From positions 1-64,000 of the forward strand of contig DCXY01000002.1 of the NCBI GenBank assembly GCA_002329155.1: a stretch of 64,000 nt of DNA, given 5' to 3'. How positions within the stretch are numbered: position 1 is the first letter of the stretch; the number at the start of each line of letters is the position of its first letter. Under the pieces are notes generated by a model, which worked only from the letters and a program-made list of their open reading frames with translations, did no database searches and was not told where the DNA came from. Below are positions 9,157 through 17,014 of the stretch, in pieces. Origin of the DNA: Stenotrophomonas sp. UBA2124 (GTDB lineage Bacteria > Pseudomonadota > Gammaproteobacteria > Xanthomonadales > Xanthomonadaceae). A program made the translations under genes and the position numbers.

Positions 9157-10332
9157 ATGAACCGTAGTCATCAGCGAATCTGGATTGCGGGTTGCGCACT
9201 GGGAGGGAGCGGCTACCCAAACGCGCGCAATACCACTGAGGTATTGCGAACGATCAATGGAGTAACAGTAACCGACTGTGCACATTGGCTTCCCGAAAAC
9301 TTCCATTTATGGAAGCTCGCAAGAGGCAAACCCATCGATAAGCTCTCAGCAGCAGCTCGTATCGGACTCCACAGTTTCATTTCCCTCTGCCGCGTGCTCA
9401 GCCGATACCGACAGGGAGATATCATATACGTTCCATATCCGAGTTTACCCACCCTTCTGCCGCTATCTTTTCTTCCACCCAAGCTTCGGCCGCGCGTTTT
9501 CTGTGACGCTTATATAACGTTTTGGGATAGCACTTTTCAGGATCGACGCATTGCCGATGCGAATGGAAGATTCGCAAAGTATCTGCTCGCAGCGGAGTCG
9601 CGCGCCCTCAAAAGTGCAGAAGCCGTACTCGTTGATACCAAAGAGAATGCGACGAATGTGCAGAAACTATTCGCCTTACACCCCAGTCGTACACACGCGA
9701 TTCCGCTCGCCATAGATACTGGACTTGAAAATGATTGCGGAAGCGAGCATCCCGCTGAAAAAATCGACGCAAATGGTGTAGACATCCTCTTCTTCGGCAC
9801 TTTTGTTCCATTGCAAGGCATCAGAGTCGTAGCAGACGCCGCTGCGAGGTTGGCAGAAGATCCGAACCTTCGCTTCACGATAATAGGAACTGGCCAACAG
9901 GCATCCGAAGTTTCAGAAGTATTTGAAAACTGCCCAAACGTCACATGGATTCGCGACTGGCAATCCGCCGATCAGCTGGCAGGGCATATAAGAAGAGCCG
10001 ATATATGCCTCGGCGTATTTGGAGGCCCGGGGAAGGCCTCGCGCGTCCTCCCCTTCAAGTTATACATGGCTCTCGCGGCAGGAAAGGCCATTATCACGCA
10101 GAGGGAAATGGGCACCCCGTCACGCGTACCTGCAGTGCCTGTTCGGGCTTGCGCAGCGGAGCCAAACGCATTGGCGGAAGCCATACTCGACCTTTCAACG
10201 GATAAGTACTCGCGAGACATGCTTGCGAACGCTGCCAGAAATTACTACGTCAATCATCTTTCATCCAAACGCTTAGCTGAGCGCTGGCAGATGCTCCTGG
10301 CCGGCGATTCGCAGCCAACACAGGACACTTAA
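9157..10332 (+). CDS. GT4-like glycosyltransferase
   Basis: This 391-residue protein has a GT-B architecture. The N-terminal Rossmann half starts IWIAGCALGGSGYPNARN. The C-terminal half begins at VDILFFGTFVPLQG (about 207) and carries FTIIGTGQQ, VTWIRDW and the sugar-nucleotide region LPFKLYMALAAGKAIITQ, a typical glycosyltransferase group 1 ending. It should transfer a sugar from an activated donor in the cytoplasm. It lies 3 bases after the second methyltransferase, and an IS30-type element begins only about 18 bases past its stop, so any further genes of this operon may have been cut off. Neither donor nor acceptor can be inferred. Confidence 0.78.
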   Translation: MNRSHQRIWIAGCALGGSGYPNARNTTEVLRTINGVTVTDCAHWLPENFHLWKLARGKPIDKLSAAARIGLHSFISLCRVLSRYRQGDIIYVPYPSLPTLLPLSFLPPKLRPRVFCDAYITFWDSTFQDRRIADANGRFAKYLLAAESRALKSAEAVLVDTKENATNVQKLFALHPSRTHAIPLAIDTGLENDCGSEHPAEKIDANGVDILFFGTFVPLQGIRVVADAAARLAEDPNLRFTIIGTGQQASEVSEVFENCPNVTWIRDWQSADQLAGHIRRADICLGVFGGPGKASRVLPFKLYMALAAGKAIITQREMGTPSRVPAVPVRACAAEPNALAEAILDLSTDKYSRDMLANAARNYYVNHLSSKRLAERWQMLLAGDSQPTQDT

Positions 10333-10350
10333 GAAGCGTCCAAACAGGGC

Positions 10351-11419
10351 GGTCTCAACTTGCAAGCGCAACACGCGATTTGAACGCCTGTATCTCAACA
10401 TCCATCACTTCTGCTGGCGTTTTCCAGCCCAATGTCTGGCGTGGGCGAGTGTTCATCAGCCACGCCACGTGGTTGAGGTATTCCTGGCTTGCCACTGACA
10501 AGTCGGCGCCCTTGGGCAGGAACTGGCGCAACAGCCCGTTGGTGTTCTCATTGCTCCCGCGTTGCCAGGGCGCATGCGGATCGGCGAACCAGATATCCAT
10601 ATCCAGCCTGTCCATCAACTCGGCATAGTACGTCATCTCGGTGCCGCGGTCATAGGTCATGCTGGAGCGCATTGATGCGGGAAACTTCTTCAGTTGACGG
10701 CTGAAGCCCTCCAGCGCGGCTTGCGCTGTACAGCCGTCCATCTTGCAGAGGATCACAAAGCGAGTTTTCCGCTCCACCAGCGTGCCCACGCACGACCGAT
10801 TGAACGCGCCCTTGATCAAATCGCCCTCCCAATGCCCTGGGACCCGGCGTTGCTGCACTTCCTCGGGGCGCAGGGCAATACGCAGCTCTTCTGGCACCCA
10901 GGTGCGCTTGGCAGCACTCGTACGACGGCGCCCGCGCGTGGGCTTGCTTTGGCGCAGGGCCTCCACCAGCTCCTTCTTCAACCCACCACGGGGGTGGGCA
11001 TAGATGCTGGCGTAGATTGTTTCGTGGCTGACGCGCTGGCTGGGATCATCCGGATGCATGAAACGCAGCTTGGCAGCAATCTGCTGGGGCGACCAGCGAT
11101 ACAGCACAAGGTGGTCACGGATGCTCTGGAACAAGGCGCTTCCCTTGGCGATTTTGGGTTTGCGTACGCTGTTGCCACGGCGCAGTCGATACCGTCTGGC
11201 TGCAAGCCTGGCAATGTAACCAGGCTCTTCCTGTCGGGCCAACTCACGCGATAACGTGGACGCGCTGCGCCTGAGGCGCCTGGCAATGGAGCGAATGCTG
11301 GCGCCGTTGCCAATCTCGATCTGGAGCACGGCGCGCTCCTCGGAACTCAAGTGACTGTACTGCTTTCCCATGCGGGCACCCTACGTCATTGCGGGGTGTT
11401 GCACTTGGAAGTTGAGTCT
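10351..11419. mobile_element. IS30-family insertion sequence
   Basis: This roughly 1.07-kb element has one transposase gene and imperfect terminal inverted repeats. The left end (10351-10376) contains CTCAACTTGCAAGCGCAACAC, and the complement of the right end (11393-11419) contains CTCAACTTCCAAGTGCAACAC, about 21 matches in 26. No convincing 2-3 bp target duplication could be fixed because the exact ends are uncertain. The element sits between the glycosyltransferase operon and the second pilin gene and does not interrupt a recognisable ORF. Confidence 0.88.
10355..11371 (-). CDS. IS30-family transposase
   Basis: This full-length 338-residue DDE transposase has an N-terminal IS30-type helix-turn-helix (HLSSEERAVLQIEI ... 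SIRSIARRLRRSASTLSREL) and a C-terminal rve-type integrase domain. The catalytic signatures include WEGDLIKG, MTYDRGTEM and HAPWQRGSNENTNGLLRQF. The stop codon lies inside the left terminal repeat, which is normal for compact IS elements. No frameshift or internal stop is present, so the copy could still be active. Its G+C content resembles the chromosome more than the A+T-richer genes on its left. Confidence 0.94.
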   Translation of the reverse strand: MGKQYSHLSSEERAVLQIEIGNGASIRSIARRLRRSASTLSRELARQEEPGYIARLAARRYRLRRGNSVRKPKIAKGSALFQSIRDHLVLYRWSPQQIAAKLRFMHPDDPSQRVSHETIYASIYAHPRGGLKKELVEALRQSKPTRGRRRTSAAKRTWVPEELRIALRPEEVQQRRVPGHWEGDLIKGAFNRSCVGTLVERKTRFVILCKMDGCTAQAALEGFSRQLKKFPASMRSSMTYDRGTEMTYYAELMDRLDMDIWFADPHAPWQRGSNENTNGLLRQFLPKGADLSVASQEYLNHVAWLMNTRPRQTLGWKTPAEVMDVEIQAFKSRVALAS

Positions 11420-11634
11420 AAGCAGTCTGACAGGCTGCGGGGGATTTGTTCAGAGGTTCCCCTATAAGGGTGATTGACGATTGGGCTACCGCCCATAGCA
11501 AGCAGCACCCGGACCAAGCATCGAAGATGATGACCTCAGACGCGACTTGTGCCGCGGCACCAGCCACATCATCCGAGCAAAAACGGGCACATCATTACTA
11601 CACCATGCTCGGCTTTCGGAATAACCAAAGCACA

Positions 11635-12000
11635 TCAATTCTGCAACGCACATTGCGCGCTACCGGTATTACATTCCACATCCTTCTTTACAGTAGCATT
11701 CCCTTTTGTTGAGGAATTAAACGTCACTGTTCGAGGGACAGCGAAATCTGTAACTACCAACCCCAGACTCGTCCCAGAATCGCAAGCATTGGGCGTGTAA
11801 GTGGGCGGCAACGTGTAATCAGCCAATTCGATCACAGCAGTTGACATATACGCCCGAGCCTCAGCAAGGCAAGCACTATTCGCGGATCGCTGCGTATAGT
11901 TTCGATACTGAGGCAATGAAATAGCCGCCAATATTGCGATGATCGCAACCACGACCAACAATTCTACAAGTGTAAAACCATATTCCCGCCTCTTCATCAC
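11635..12000 (-). CDS. Second type IV pilin (PilA-like)
   Basis: This is a 121-residue type IVa prepilin. It has a short positive leader ending Gly8, then F9TLVELLVVVAIIAILAAISLPQYRNYTQRS, so PilD should cleave before Phe9 and N-methylate it; mature Glu5 is present. The globular part has cysteines in ACDSGT, VECNTG and QCALQN, the last two forming the usual C-terminal disulfide loop. It is a paralogue of PilA at 14078: the N-terminal helix is nearly identical and the rest divergent. It has its own sigma-54 promoter (12036-12053) and lies downstream of the GT-C gene. It could be an alternative major pilin or a minor subunit. Confidence 0.92.
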   Translation of the reverse strand: MMKRREYGFTLVELLVVVAIIAILAAISLPQYRNYTQRSANSACLAEARAYMSTAVIELADYTLPPTYTPNACDSGTSLGLVVTDFAVPRTVTFNSSTKGNATVKKDVECNTGSAQCALQN

Positions 12001-12035
12001 CCCCCCTTAGATTTAAAAGACAACCACTTAAATTT

Positions 12036-12053
12036 AAGCACGAAGCGTGCCAA
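12036..12053 (-). promoter_or_regulatory. Sigma-54 promoter of the second pilin gene
   Basis: On the minus strand the sequence TTTGGCACGCTTCGTGCTTA has the -24 GG and -12 GC separated by exactly 10 bases. The -24 element TGGCACG is a perfect match to the sigma-54 consensus. It lies about 35-50 bases upstream of the ATG at 12000, and PilR is the obvious activator. Confidence 0.78.
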
Positions 12054-12092
12054 ACCCCCACAAGTCCTCGCCACACCATCCAGCAGGTACGC

Positions 12093-13976
12093 CTATGGCA
12101 CCTTTCCAACTTGCGGCCCCATCGATTTTTTACGGACCTCCATCTGAATCGACAGCCTTTTCCCCATCTCACTTCCGTTGAGGCGCCGACTGAGGATCAC
12201 CAGACCCGGGTTGTCATGAGGCAATAAATCTACCGCACACCGCAGGAATGGCAGCACACGCTCCGCTGACATATGCCGATCCAAAGCATAGTTGCTCGCG
12301 AACACACACTCCGACCCCGTTATGGTCCTACGCAAAAGTTCAATTTCAAACAATATGAATACTGAATTCTCATCTAGTGGGATACCCACGCGAATGTTAT
12401 GCACCATGGCGGGAATTACTCCGCGGCTCTGCGCGGTTACCGGCATGCTTCGCACCGCCTCGTGCAAACGCTGCCAATCCATTGGGCCAACACTTCCTTG
12501 GACAGTCTTATAGAGAACAATATTTGAAAGCAATGTCGTTGAATTGACATGCATCGCCCCTTCCTCCAAGACGGAGATTGCCTTGGCAAGATGCGGACTG
12601 GCCGCCTGCCATTCAGCCAATCGCGCATGGCTTGCCCCCAAATCCAACCATGCACGCGTAGAATGCGGCGCTAGTGCCACACTGTACTCGGCAAATCTGA
12701 TCGGATCCCCCCAAGCATATGCACGCGCCAATGTCCCGGCACCCAGAACGATCACTAGCCCCGAAAGAACACCCAGCAACCATGGCCGACGCACTTGCCA
12801 GCGGCGCCGGGCCACATCCAGTAGATCTGTAATCGCCAGCAACACGCCTATCATTGGAAAGTGGTTACGGTGCTCGAACGCCAGCTCCAAAGGAATAACA
12901 TTACTAGTCAAGAAGTGGCCCGCGAAGAACAGAAGGACGCCGAACGAAAACAAAGGGCGACTGCGACGCACCCGCAACGCCACTCCAGCCAAAGCGGACA
13001 ACAACAACCAAGCCGGTAACGTCGTCCACGGACTCAGCCATCCCCGCGAGACCTCGATATCGTCATAGTTGAATGGCATGGTGGAGGGCAACGGGAACAG
13101 CATCTGGGCCAGATACATCACCAAGATTCGCCCTTGTGTCATCATACGCTCCGCGCTGGAGAACACCCTCCCGTCGTGCGTATCCCAATGCCAATAGTGG
13201 GGCACTACCGCAAATATATATACAGCGAGCCCAGCACACGCCATCAACAGATATCCCTTGCGCAATGCGGCCACCACTCCCTGATTAAGCGCACGAAACT
13301 GCAATACAGTCAGCTCCAATACCAGCATATACAGGGGCAGCAGCACCGCATCTTCCTTACTGGCCAGAGCCAAAAGTGAAAACGCTACGAGCAGGGCATC
13401 ACTGACGCGACTATTCCGCCCCTCCATTTGGGCCTGGCGCATACCCAAGTAGGCCCACAACGCCAGTGTCACAAACAATGTGCACAGTGTCTGCATGCGC
13501 TGCACTACATACAGAACGGACGACACCTGAAGAGGGTGAGCTGCCCACACGAACGACAGAAGCAAGGCTGCCGAATACGCGCGCCGTCGCCCCCACCCCA
13601 CCATCTGCAACAGCCGCCGAAAGAACACGGCCAATGCAATGACCGTGATCGCATGAATCATCAGATTAGTAGTCTTGAATGTTGCAGCATCCAAGCCTCC
13701 ACCACGCCAGTGATCCAGCGCAAAACTGACCATCGGCAGGGCCCGCCAACCACTAACACCGTAGGTCAGCGCAGCGTAAATCAAGTCCGTGATATCAAGG
13801 CGTTCGATATGCAGCAACCTATTCTGCTGGATATTGGGGACATCATCTAGAATGAAGCCTCCCCCTAGCCCCGGAAGAAAAAGAGCAGTCGCCAGCAAGC
13901 CTGCGGTCAAGGCAGTTAATAGAAAAAAGAACAACCGCCAGCGCGCACCCCTTGATTGTCCATATGGAACTTTCAC
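12093..13976 (-). CDS. GT-C-like membrane glycosyltransferase, candidate pilin glycosyltransferase
   Basis: This large integral membrane protein (about 627 residues) has roughly ten hydrophobic helices. After the first helix is a DD motif, GGGFILDDVPNIQQN, as in GT-C enzymes that use polyprenyl-phosphate sugars. A later periplasmic stretch includes HPLQVSSVLYVVQRMQ, as in TMTC-like proteins. The soluble C-terminus (about 440-627) has a TPR-like helical pair (STRAWLDLGASHARLAEW). The gene lies between two pilin genes on their strand, as TfpO/TfpW-type pilin glycosyltransferases do elsewhere. I use the GTG at 13976, eight bases after GGAG; the upstream ATG at 14027 falls inside the pilA terminator. 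The function is inferred from topology and context. Confidence 0.7.
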   Translation of the reverse strand: MKVPYGQSRGARWRLFFFLLTALTAGLLATALFLPGLGGGFILDDVPNIQQNRLLHIERLDITDLIYAALTYGVSGWRALPMVSFALDHWRGGGLDAATFKTTNLMIHAITVIALAVFFRRLLQMVGWGRRRAYSAALLLSFVWAAHPLQVSSVLYVVQRMQTLCTLFVTLALWAYLGMRQAQMEGRNSRVSDALLVAFSLLALASKEDAVLLPLYMLVLELTVLQFRALNQGVVAALRKGYLLMACAGLAVYIFAVVPHYWHWDTHDGRVFSSAERMMTQGRILVMYLAQMLFPLPSTMPFNYDDIEVSRGWLSPWTTLPAWLLLSALAGVALRVRRSRPLFSFGVLLFFAGHFLTSNVIPLELAFEHRNHFPMIGVLLAITDLLDVARRRWQVRRPWLLGVLSGLVIVLGAGTLARAYAWGDPIRFAEYSVALAPHSTRAWLDLGASHARLAEWQAASPHLAKAISVLEEGAMHVNSTTLLSNIVLYKTVQGSVGPMDWQRLHEAVRSMPVTAQSRGVIPAMVHNIRVGIPLDENSVFILFEIELLRRTITGSECVFASNYALDRHMSAERVLPFLRCAVDLLPHDNPGLVILSRRLNGSEMGKRLSIQMEVRKKSMGPQVGKVP

Positions 13977-14018
13977 CAACCCCTCTCCACTATGCGGCAC
14001 ACAAATCACCGGAAAAAC

Positions 14019-14042
14019 AAAAAGCACCTTTCGGTGCTTTTT
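14019..14042 (-). terminator. pilA transcription terminator
   Basis: A perfect stem AAAAAGCACC / GGTGCTTTTT with a four-base loop is followed on the minus strand by GTTTTT. It begins about 35 bases past the pilA stop and separates pilA from the GT-C gene, so the latter depends on read-through or its own promoter. Confidence 0.88.
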
Positions 14043-14077
14043 GCTTGAGCTTTTTGTCTTTTATACTGCAGCCAGAA

Positions 14078-14431
14078 TTACGGCTCCAGCGCGCAGGTTC
14101 CGGTGCCAGCCTGGCACAGGGTATCCTTGAGCAGAGCAGCGTTACCCTTGGTCTTCGGCGTAAAGGTCAACTGGCTGTCATTCTGATAATTTGCAATGGT
14201 CATATTCGCACCAGTTTCGCAAGCAGCACCCGCGAATACCGTGGGGGTACGGCTATCAGCAGCATCAGCCACGGCACCATTGATATACGCCTTGGCTTCG
14301 GCCAGACAGGCGCCATTGGACGAGCGCTGGGTGTAGTTGCGGTACTGCGGCAGCGCGATGGCGGCCAGGATGGCAATGATCGCAACGACGATCATCAGTT
14401 CGATCAGGGTAAAGCCCTGCTGCTTTTTCAT
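14078..14431 (-). CDS. pilA: PilA major type IV pilin
   Basis: This is a 117-residue type IVa prepilin with leader MKKQQG, cleavage before Phe7, mature Glu5 and the canonical hydrophobic helix FTLIELMIVVAIIAILAAIALPQY. The short globular domain ends in a disulfide-type loop, CQAGTGTCALEP, and has a further cysteine pair (GACLAEA, AACETG). It assembles into the pilus fibre via PilB, PilC and PilD, all encoded here. It is transcribed from a sigma-54 promoter at 14504-14520 and ends at a strong terminator, which fits high expression. It is divergent from pilC. Strongest candidate for the major subunit because it lies next to pilC and has both a strong promoter and a terminator. Confidence 0.93.
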   Translation of the reverse strand: MKKQQGFTLIELMIVVAIIAILAAIALPQYRNYTQRSSNGACLAEAKAYINGAVADAADSRTPTVFAGAACETGANMTIANYQNDSQLTFTPKTKGNAALLKDTLCQAGTGTCALEP

Positions 14432-14501
14432 GGTTACATCCCCTAGAGGTTGGTGTTATGAACAGGGTGCCGGCGAGCGCCGTGCACCGCACGGGGTTAC
14501 A

Positions 14502-14521
14502 AAGCAGGTTGCGTGCCAACT
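14502..14521 (-). promoter_or_regulatory. Sigma-54 promoter of pilA
   Basis: The minus strand reads AGTTGGCACGCAACCTGCTT, with TTGGCACG at -24 and TGCT at -12 and GG-N10-GC spacing. It lies about 73-90 bases upstream of the pilA ATG. Together with pilR in the same locus this supports PilR/RpoN-dependent transcription. Confidence 0.85.
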
Positions 14522-14799
14522 AGCCCAGCACCCCTGCTCCCCGGCGCAATGATGGCAGCATCGCCAGAGAAGGGAAGCCCCCTCGTGCAAAAATTTGAAT
14601 GGCCACCACCGAGTGACTCTGCGCGTCACTTTGTGACGCACGCCGCCACCATCCAGGCCACGACACTCTATGATCTCCCGCCCGCTATGATCCTCAGCCG
14701 GGTGTCGATCGCTGGCAGTTCGGGAGTGCCTGTAGGCAATCAAACCGCTACCATGCAGAATTAGTGTCTCGGGTGGGGATGCCCGGACGGGGAGAAGAA
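14522..14799. other. pilA-pilC divergent intergenic region with GTCAC palindromes
   Basis: The space between pilA and pilC is non-coding. It contains a perfect 7-bp palindrome, GCGTCAC-TTT-GTGACGC (14625-14641), and a neighbouring near-palindrome GAGTGACTC about 10 bases before it. These lie roughly 110-140 bases upstream of the pilA sigma-54 promoter, at the distance expected for activator (PilR) enhancer sites. The pilC ribosome site GGGGAGAA ends the region. Confidence 0.5.
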
Positions 14800-16059
14800 A
14801 TGGCCGTTACCCGCAATGCAATGAAGAACCAACCGGCTGAGCGCAACACCAGCCAGCTGCTGCCGTTTGTCTGGGAGGGGACCGACAAACGCGGCGTCAA
14901 GATGAAGGGCGAACAGGATGCCAAGAATGCCAACATGCTCAGAGCCGAGCTGCGGCGCCTAGGCATCACGCCAACGGTGGTCAAGCCCAAGCCCAAGCCA
15001 CTTTTCGGTTCGGCGGGCAAGCCCATCAAGCCCAAGGACATCGCCTTCTTCAGCCGCCAGATGGCGACGATGATGAAGTCCGGCGTACCTATCGTGACCG
15101 CCCTCGAGATCATTGGCAGCGGCCACAAGAACCCGCGCATGGCCAAGATGATCGGCCAGATACGCGCAGACCTGGAGGGTGGCTCTTCGCTGCATGAAGC
15201 GATCAGCAAACACCCCGTCCAGTTCGACGAGTTGTACCGCAACCTGGTACGCGCCGGTGAAGGTGCCGGCGTACTTGAGACAGTTCTGGAAACGATCGCC
15301 AATTATCAGGAGAACCTCGAGTCCCTAAAAGGCAAGATCAAGAAGGCCCTGTTTTACCCCATCATGACCATTGCCGTCGCCCTGCTGGTCAGCTCCATCC
15401 TGCTGATCTGGGTGGTGCCTCAGTTCGAGGAAGTGTTCAAGGGCTTCGGTGCTGACCTGCCGTTCTTCACCCAGATGATCGTGGCGGCTTCACGTTTCAT
15501 GGTCGGTTGGTGGTGGCTGATTCTGCTCGTTGTCATTGGAGCTTTCTTCGGCTTTATGTTCGCGTACAAACGCTCGCTCTCCATGCAGCATGGAATTGAC
15601 AAGCTTGTCCTCAAAGTTCCAGTCATCGGCCAGATTCTGCACAACAGCGCCATTGCTCGTTTTGCACGGACCACCGCTGTGACTTTCAAGGCGGGCGTTC
15701 CCTTGGTCGAAGCACTGGGCATCGTTGCTGGCGCGACGGGCAGCAGCGTCTACGAAGAAGCCGTGCTGCACATGCGCGATGACGTCGCCGTTGGCTACCC
15801 CGTGAACATGGCGATGAAGCAGGTCAACCTGTTCCCGCACATGGTCATCCAGATGACTGCCATCGGCGAAGAGGCCGGCGCGCTGGATACCATGCTGTTC
15901 AAGGTGGCCGAGTACTTCGAGCAGGAAGTGAACAATTCCGTCGACGCATTGAGCAGCCTGATCGAACCGATGATCATGGTGTTCATTGGCGTGGTGGTCG
16001 GCGGCATGGTCATCGGCATGTACCTGCCGATCTTCAAGCTGGCATCGATCGTTGGATAA
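14800..16059 (+). CDS. pilC: PilC type IV pilus inner-membrane platform protein
   Basis: PilC is the GspF-family platform protein that couples the PilB ATPase to pilin insertion. There are two T2SSF repeats: FFSRQMATMMKSGVPIVTALEII in the first and ARTTAVTFKAGVPLVEALGIVAG in the second. Membrane helices lie near residues 185-210, 237-258 and 383-415. I start at the ATG at 14800 (MAVTRNAMKNQ), five bases after GGGGAGAA, giving 419 residues; a GTG 12 codons upstream lacks such a site. pilD begins 7 bases after the stop, so the two are cotranscribed. Confidence 0.95.
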   Translation: MAVTRNAMKNQPAERNTSQLLPFVWEGTDKRGVKMKGEQDAKNANMLRAELRRLGITPTVVKPKPKPLFGSAGKPIKPKDIAFFSRQMATMMKSGVPIVTALEIIGSGHKNPRMAKMIGQIRADLEGGSSLHEAISKHPVQFDELYRNLVRAGEGAGVLETVLETIANYQENLESLKGKIKKALFYPIMTIAVALLVSSILLIWVVPQFEEVFKGFGADLPFFTQMIVAASRFMVGWWWLILLVVIGAFFGFMFAYKRSLSMQHGIDKLVLKVPVIGQILHNSAIARFARTTAVTFKAGVPLVEALGIVAGATGSSVYEEAVLHMRDDVAVGYPVNMAMKQVNLFPHMVIQMTAIGEEAGALDTMLFKVAEYFEQEVNNSVDALSSLIEPMIMVFIGVVVGGMVIGMYLPIFKLASIVG

Positions 16060-16066
16060 TTAGCGC

Positions 16067-16930
16067 ATGGCATTTCTCGACCAGAACCCGGCCTTGGGTT
16101 ACCCCCTTGCCGCCGGGCTGGGACTGCTGATCGGCAGCTTCCTCAATGTGGTGATCCTGCGCCTGCCCAGGCGCATGGAGTGGCAGTGGAAGCGTGATGC
16201 GCGCGAGATACTGGAGGAGCCAGACATCTATGAGCCGCCGCCGCCAGGCATCGTGGTGGAGCCTTCGCACTGCCCGCACTGCAAGCACCGGTTGAGCTGG
16301 TACGAGAACATCCCGCTGTTCAGCTGGTTGATCCAGCGCGGCAAGTGCCGGCATTGCCATGCCCCCATCTCCATCCAGTACCCGCTGGTGGAGCTGGTGA
16401 CATCGCTGATGGTGCTGGCCAGCGTGTGGCAGTTCGGCTTCGGCTGGCAGGGCTTTGGCGCGATTGTGCTGAGCTGCTTCCTGGTGGCCTTGTCCGGCAT
16501 CGACCTGCGAACGCAGCTGCTGCCTGACCAACTGACCCTGCCGCTGATGTGGCTGGGCCTTATCGGCAGCATGGACAACCTGTACATGCCCGCCAAGCCA
16601 GCCTTGATAGGCGCGGCGGTAGGCTATCTGTCGCTGTGGACGGTGTGGTGGCTGTTCAAGCAGATCACCGGCAAGGAAGGCATGGGCCACGGCGATTTCA
16701 AACTGCTGGCCGCGCTGGGTGCGTGGTGCGGGTTGAAGGGCATTCTGCCCATCATCCTGCTGTCTTCGTTGATTGGTGCGGTTGTGGGCTCGATCTGGCT
16801 GTACGCCAAGGGCCGTGACCGTGCCACGCCCATTCCGTTCGGCCCGTATCTGGCCATCGCCGGCTGGCTGGTCTTCATGTGGGGCGACCAGATGATCGGC
16901 GGCTACATGCGGCTGGCGGGGCTGAACTGA
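16067..16930 (+). CDS. pilD: PilD prepilin peptidase / N-methyltransferase
   Basis: This 287-residue GspO/PilD aspartyl protease cleaves prepilin leaders and methylates the new N-terminal Phe. Visible features are the N-terminal LGLLIGSFLNVVILRLPRRME, the zinc tetracysteine pair C69-PH-C72 and C94-RH-C97, and the two catalytic aspartates Asp146 (SGIDLR) and Asp210 (GHGDFK), all followed by membrane helices. It should process both pilins in this window and any type II secretion pseudopilins. It lies between pilC (7-base gap) and coaE (84-base gap), the standard order in this family of bacteria. Confidence 0.96.
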   Translation: MAFLDQNPALGYPLAAGLGLLIGSFLNVVILRLPRRMEWQWKRDAREILEEPDIYEPPPPGIVVEPSHCPHCKHRLSWYENIPLFSWLIQRGKCRHCHAPISIQYPLVELVTSLMVLASVWQFGFGWQGFGAIVLSCFLVALSGIDLRTQLLPDQLTLPLMWLGLIGSMDNLYMPAKPALIGAAVGYLSLWTVWWLFKQITGKEGMGHGDFKLLAALGAWCGLKGILPIILLSSLIGAVVGSIWLYAKGRDRATPIPFGPYLAIAGWLVFMWGDQMIGGYMRLAGLN

Positions 16931-17014
16931 GCCGCTGCAACCGCACAATCGCATGTGCCGGCCTGTACGGTGCATGCGCGGCATGAGCCGGCATTACCTG
17001 GAGGTCGAACGCCA

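Noticed and set aside
11446..11712. 88-residue ORF between the IS30 element and the second pilin
   Set aside because: It overlaps the 3' end of the pilin on the opposite strand, with no ribosome site or recognisable motif.
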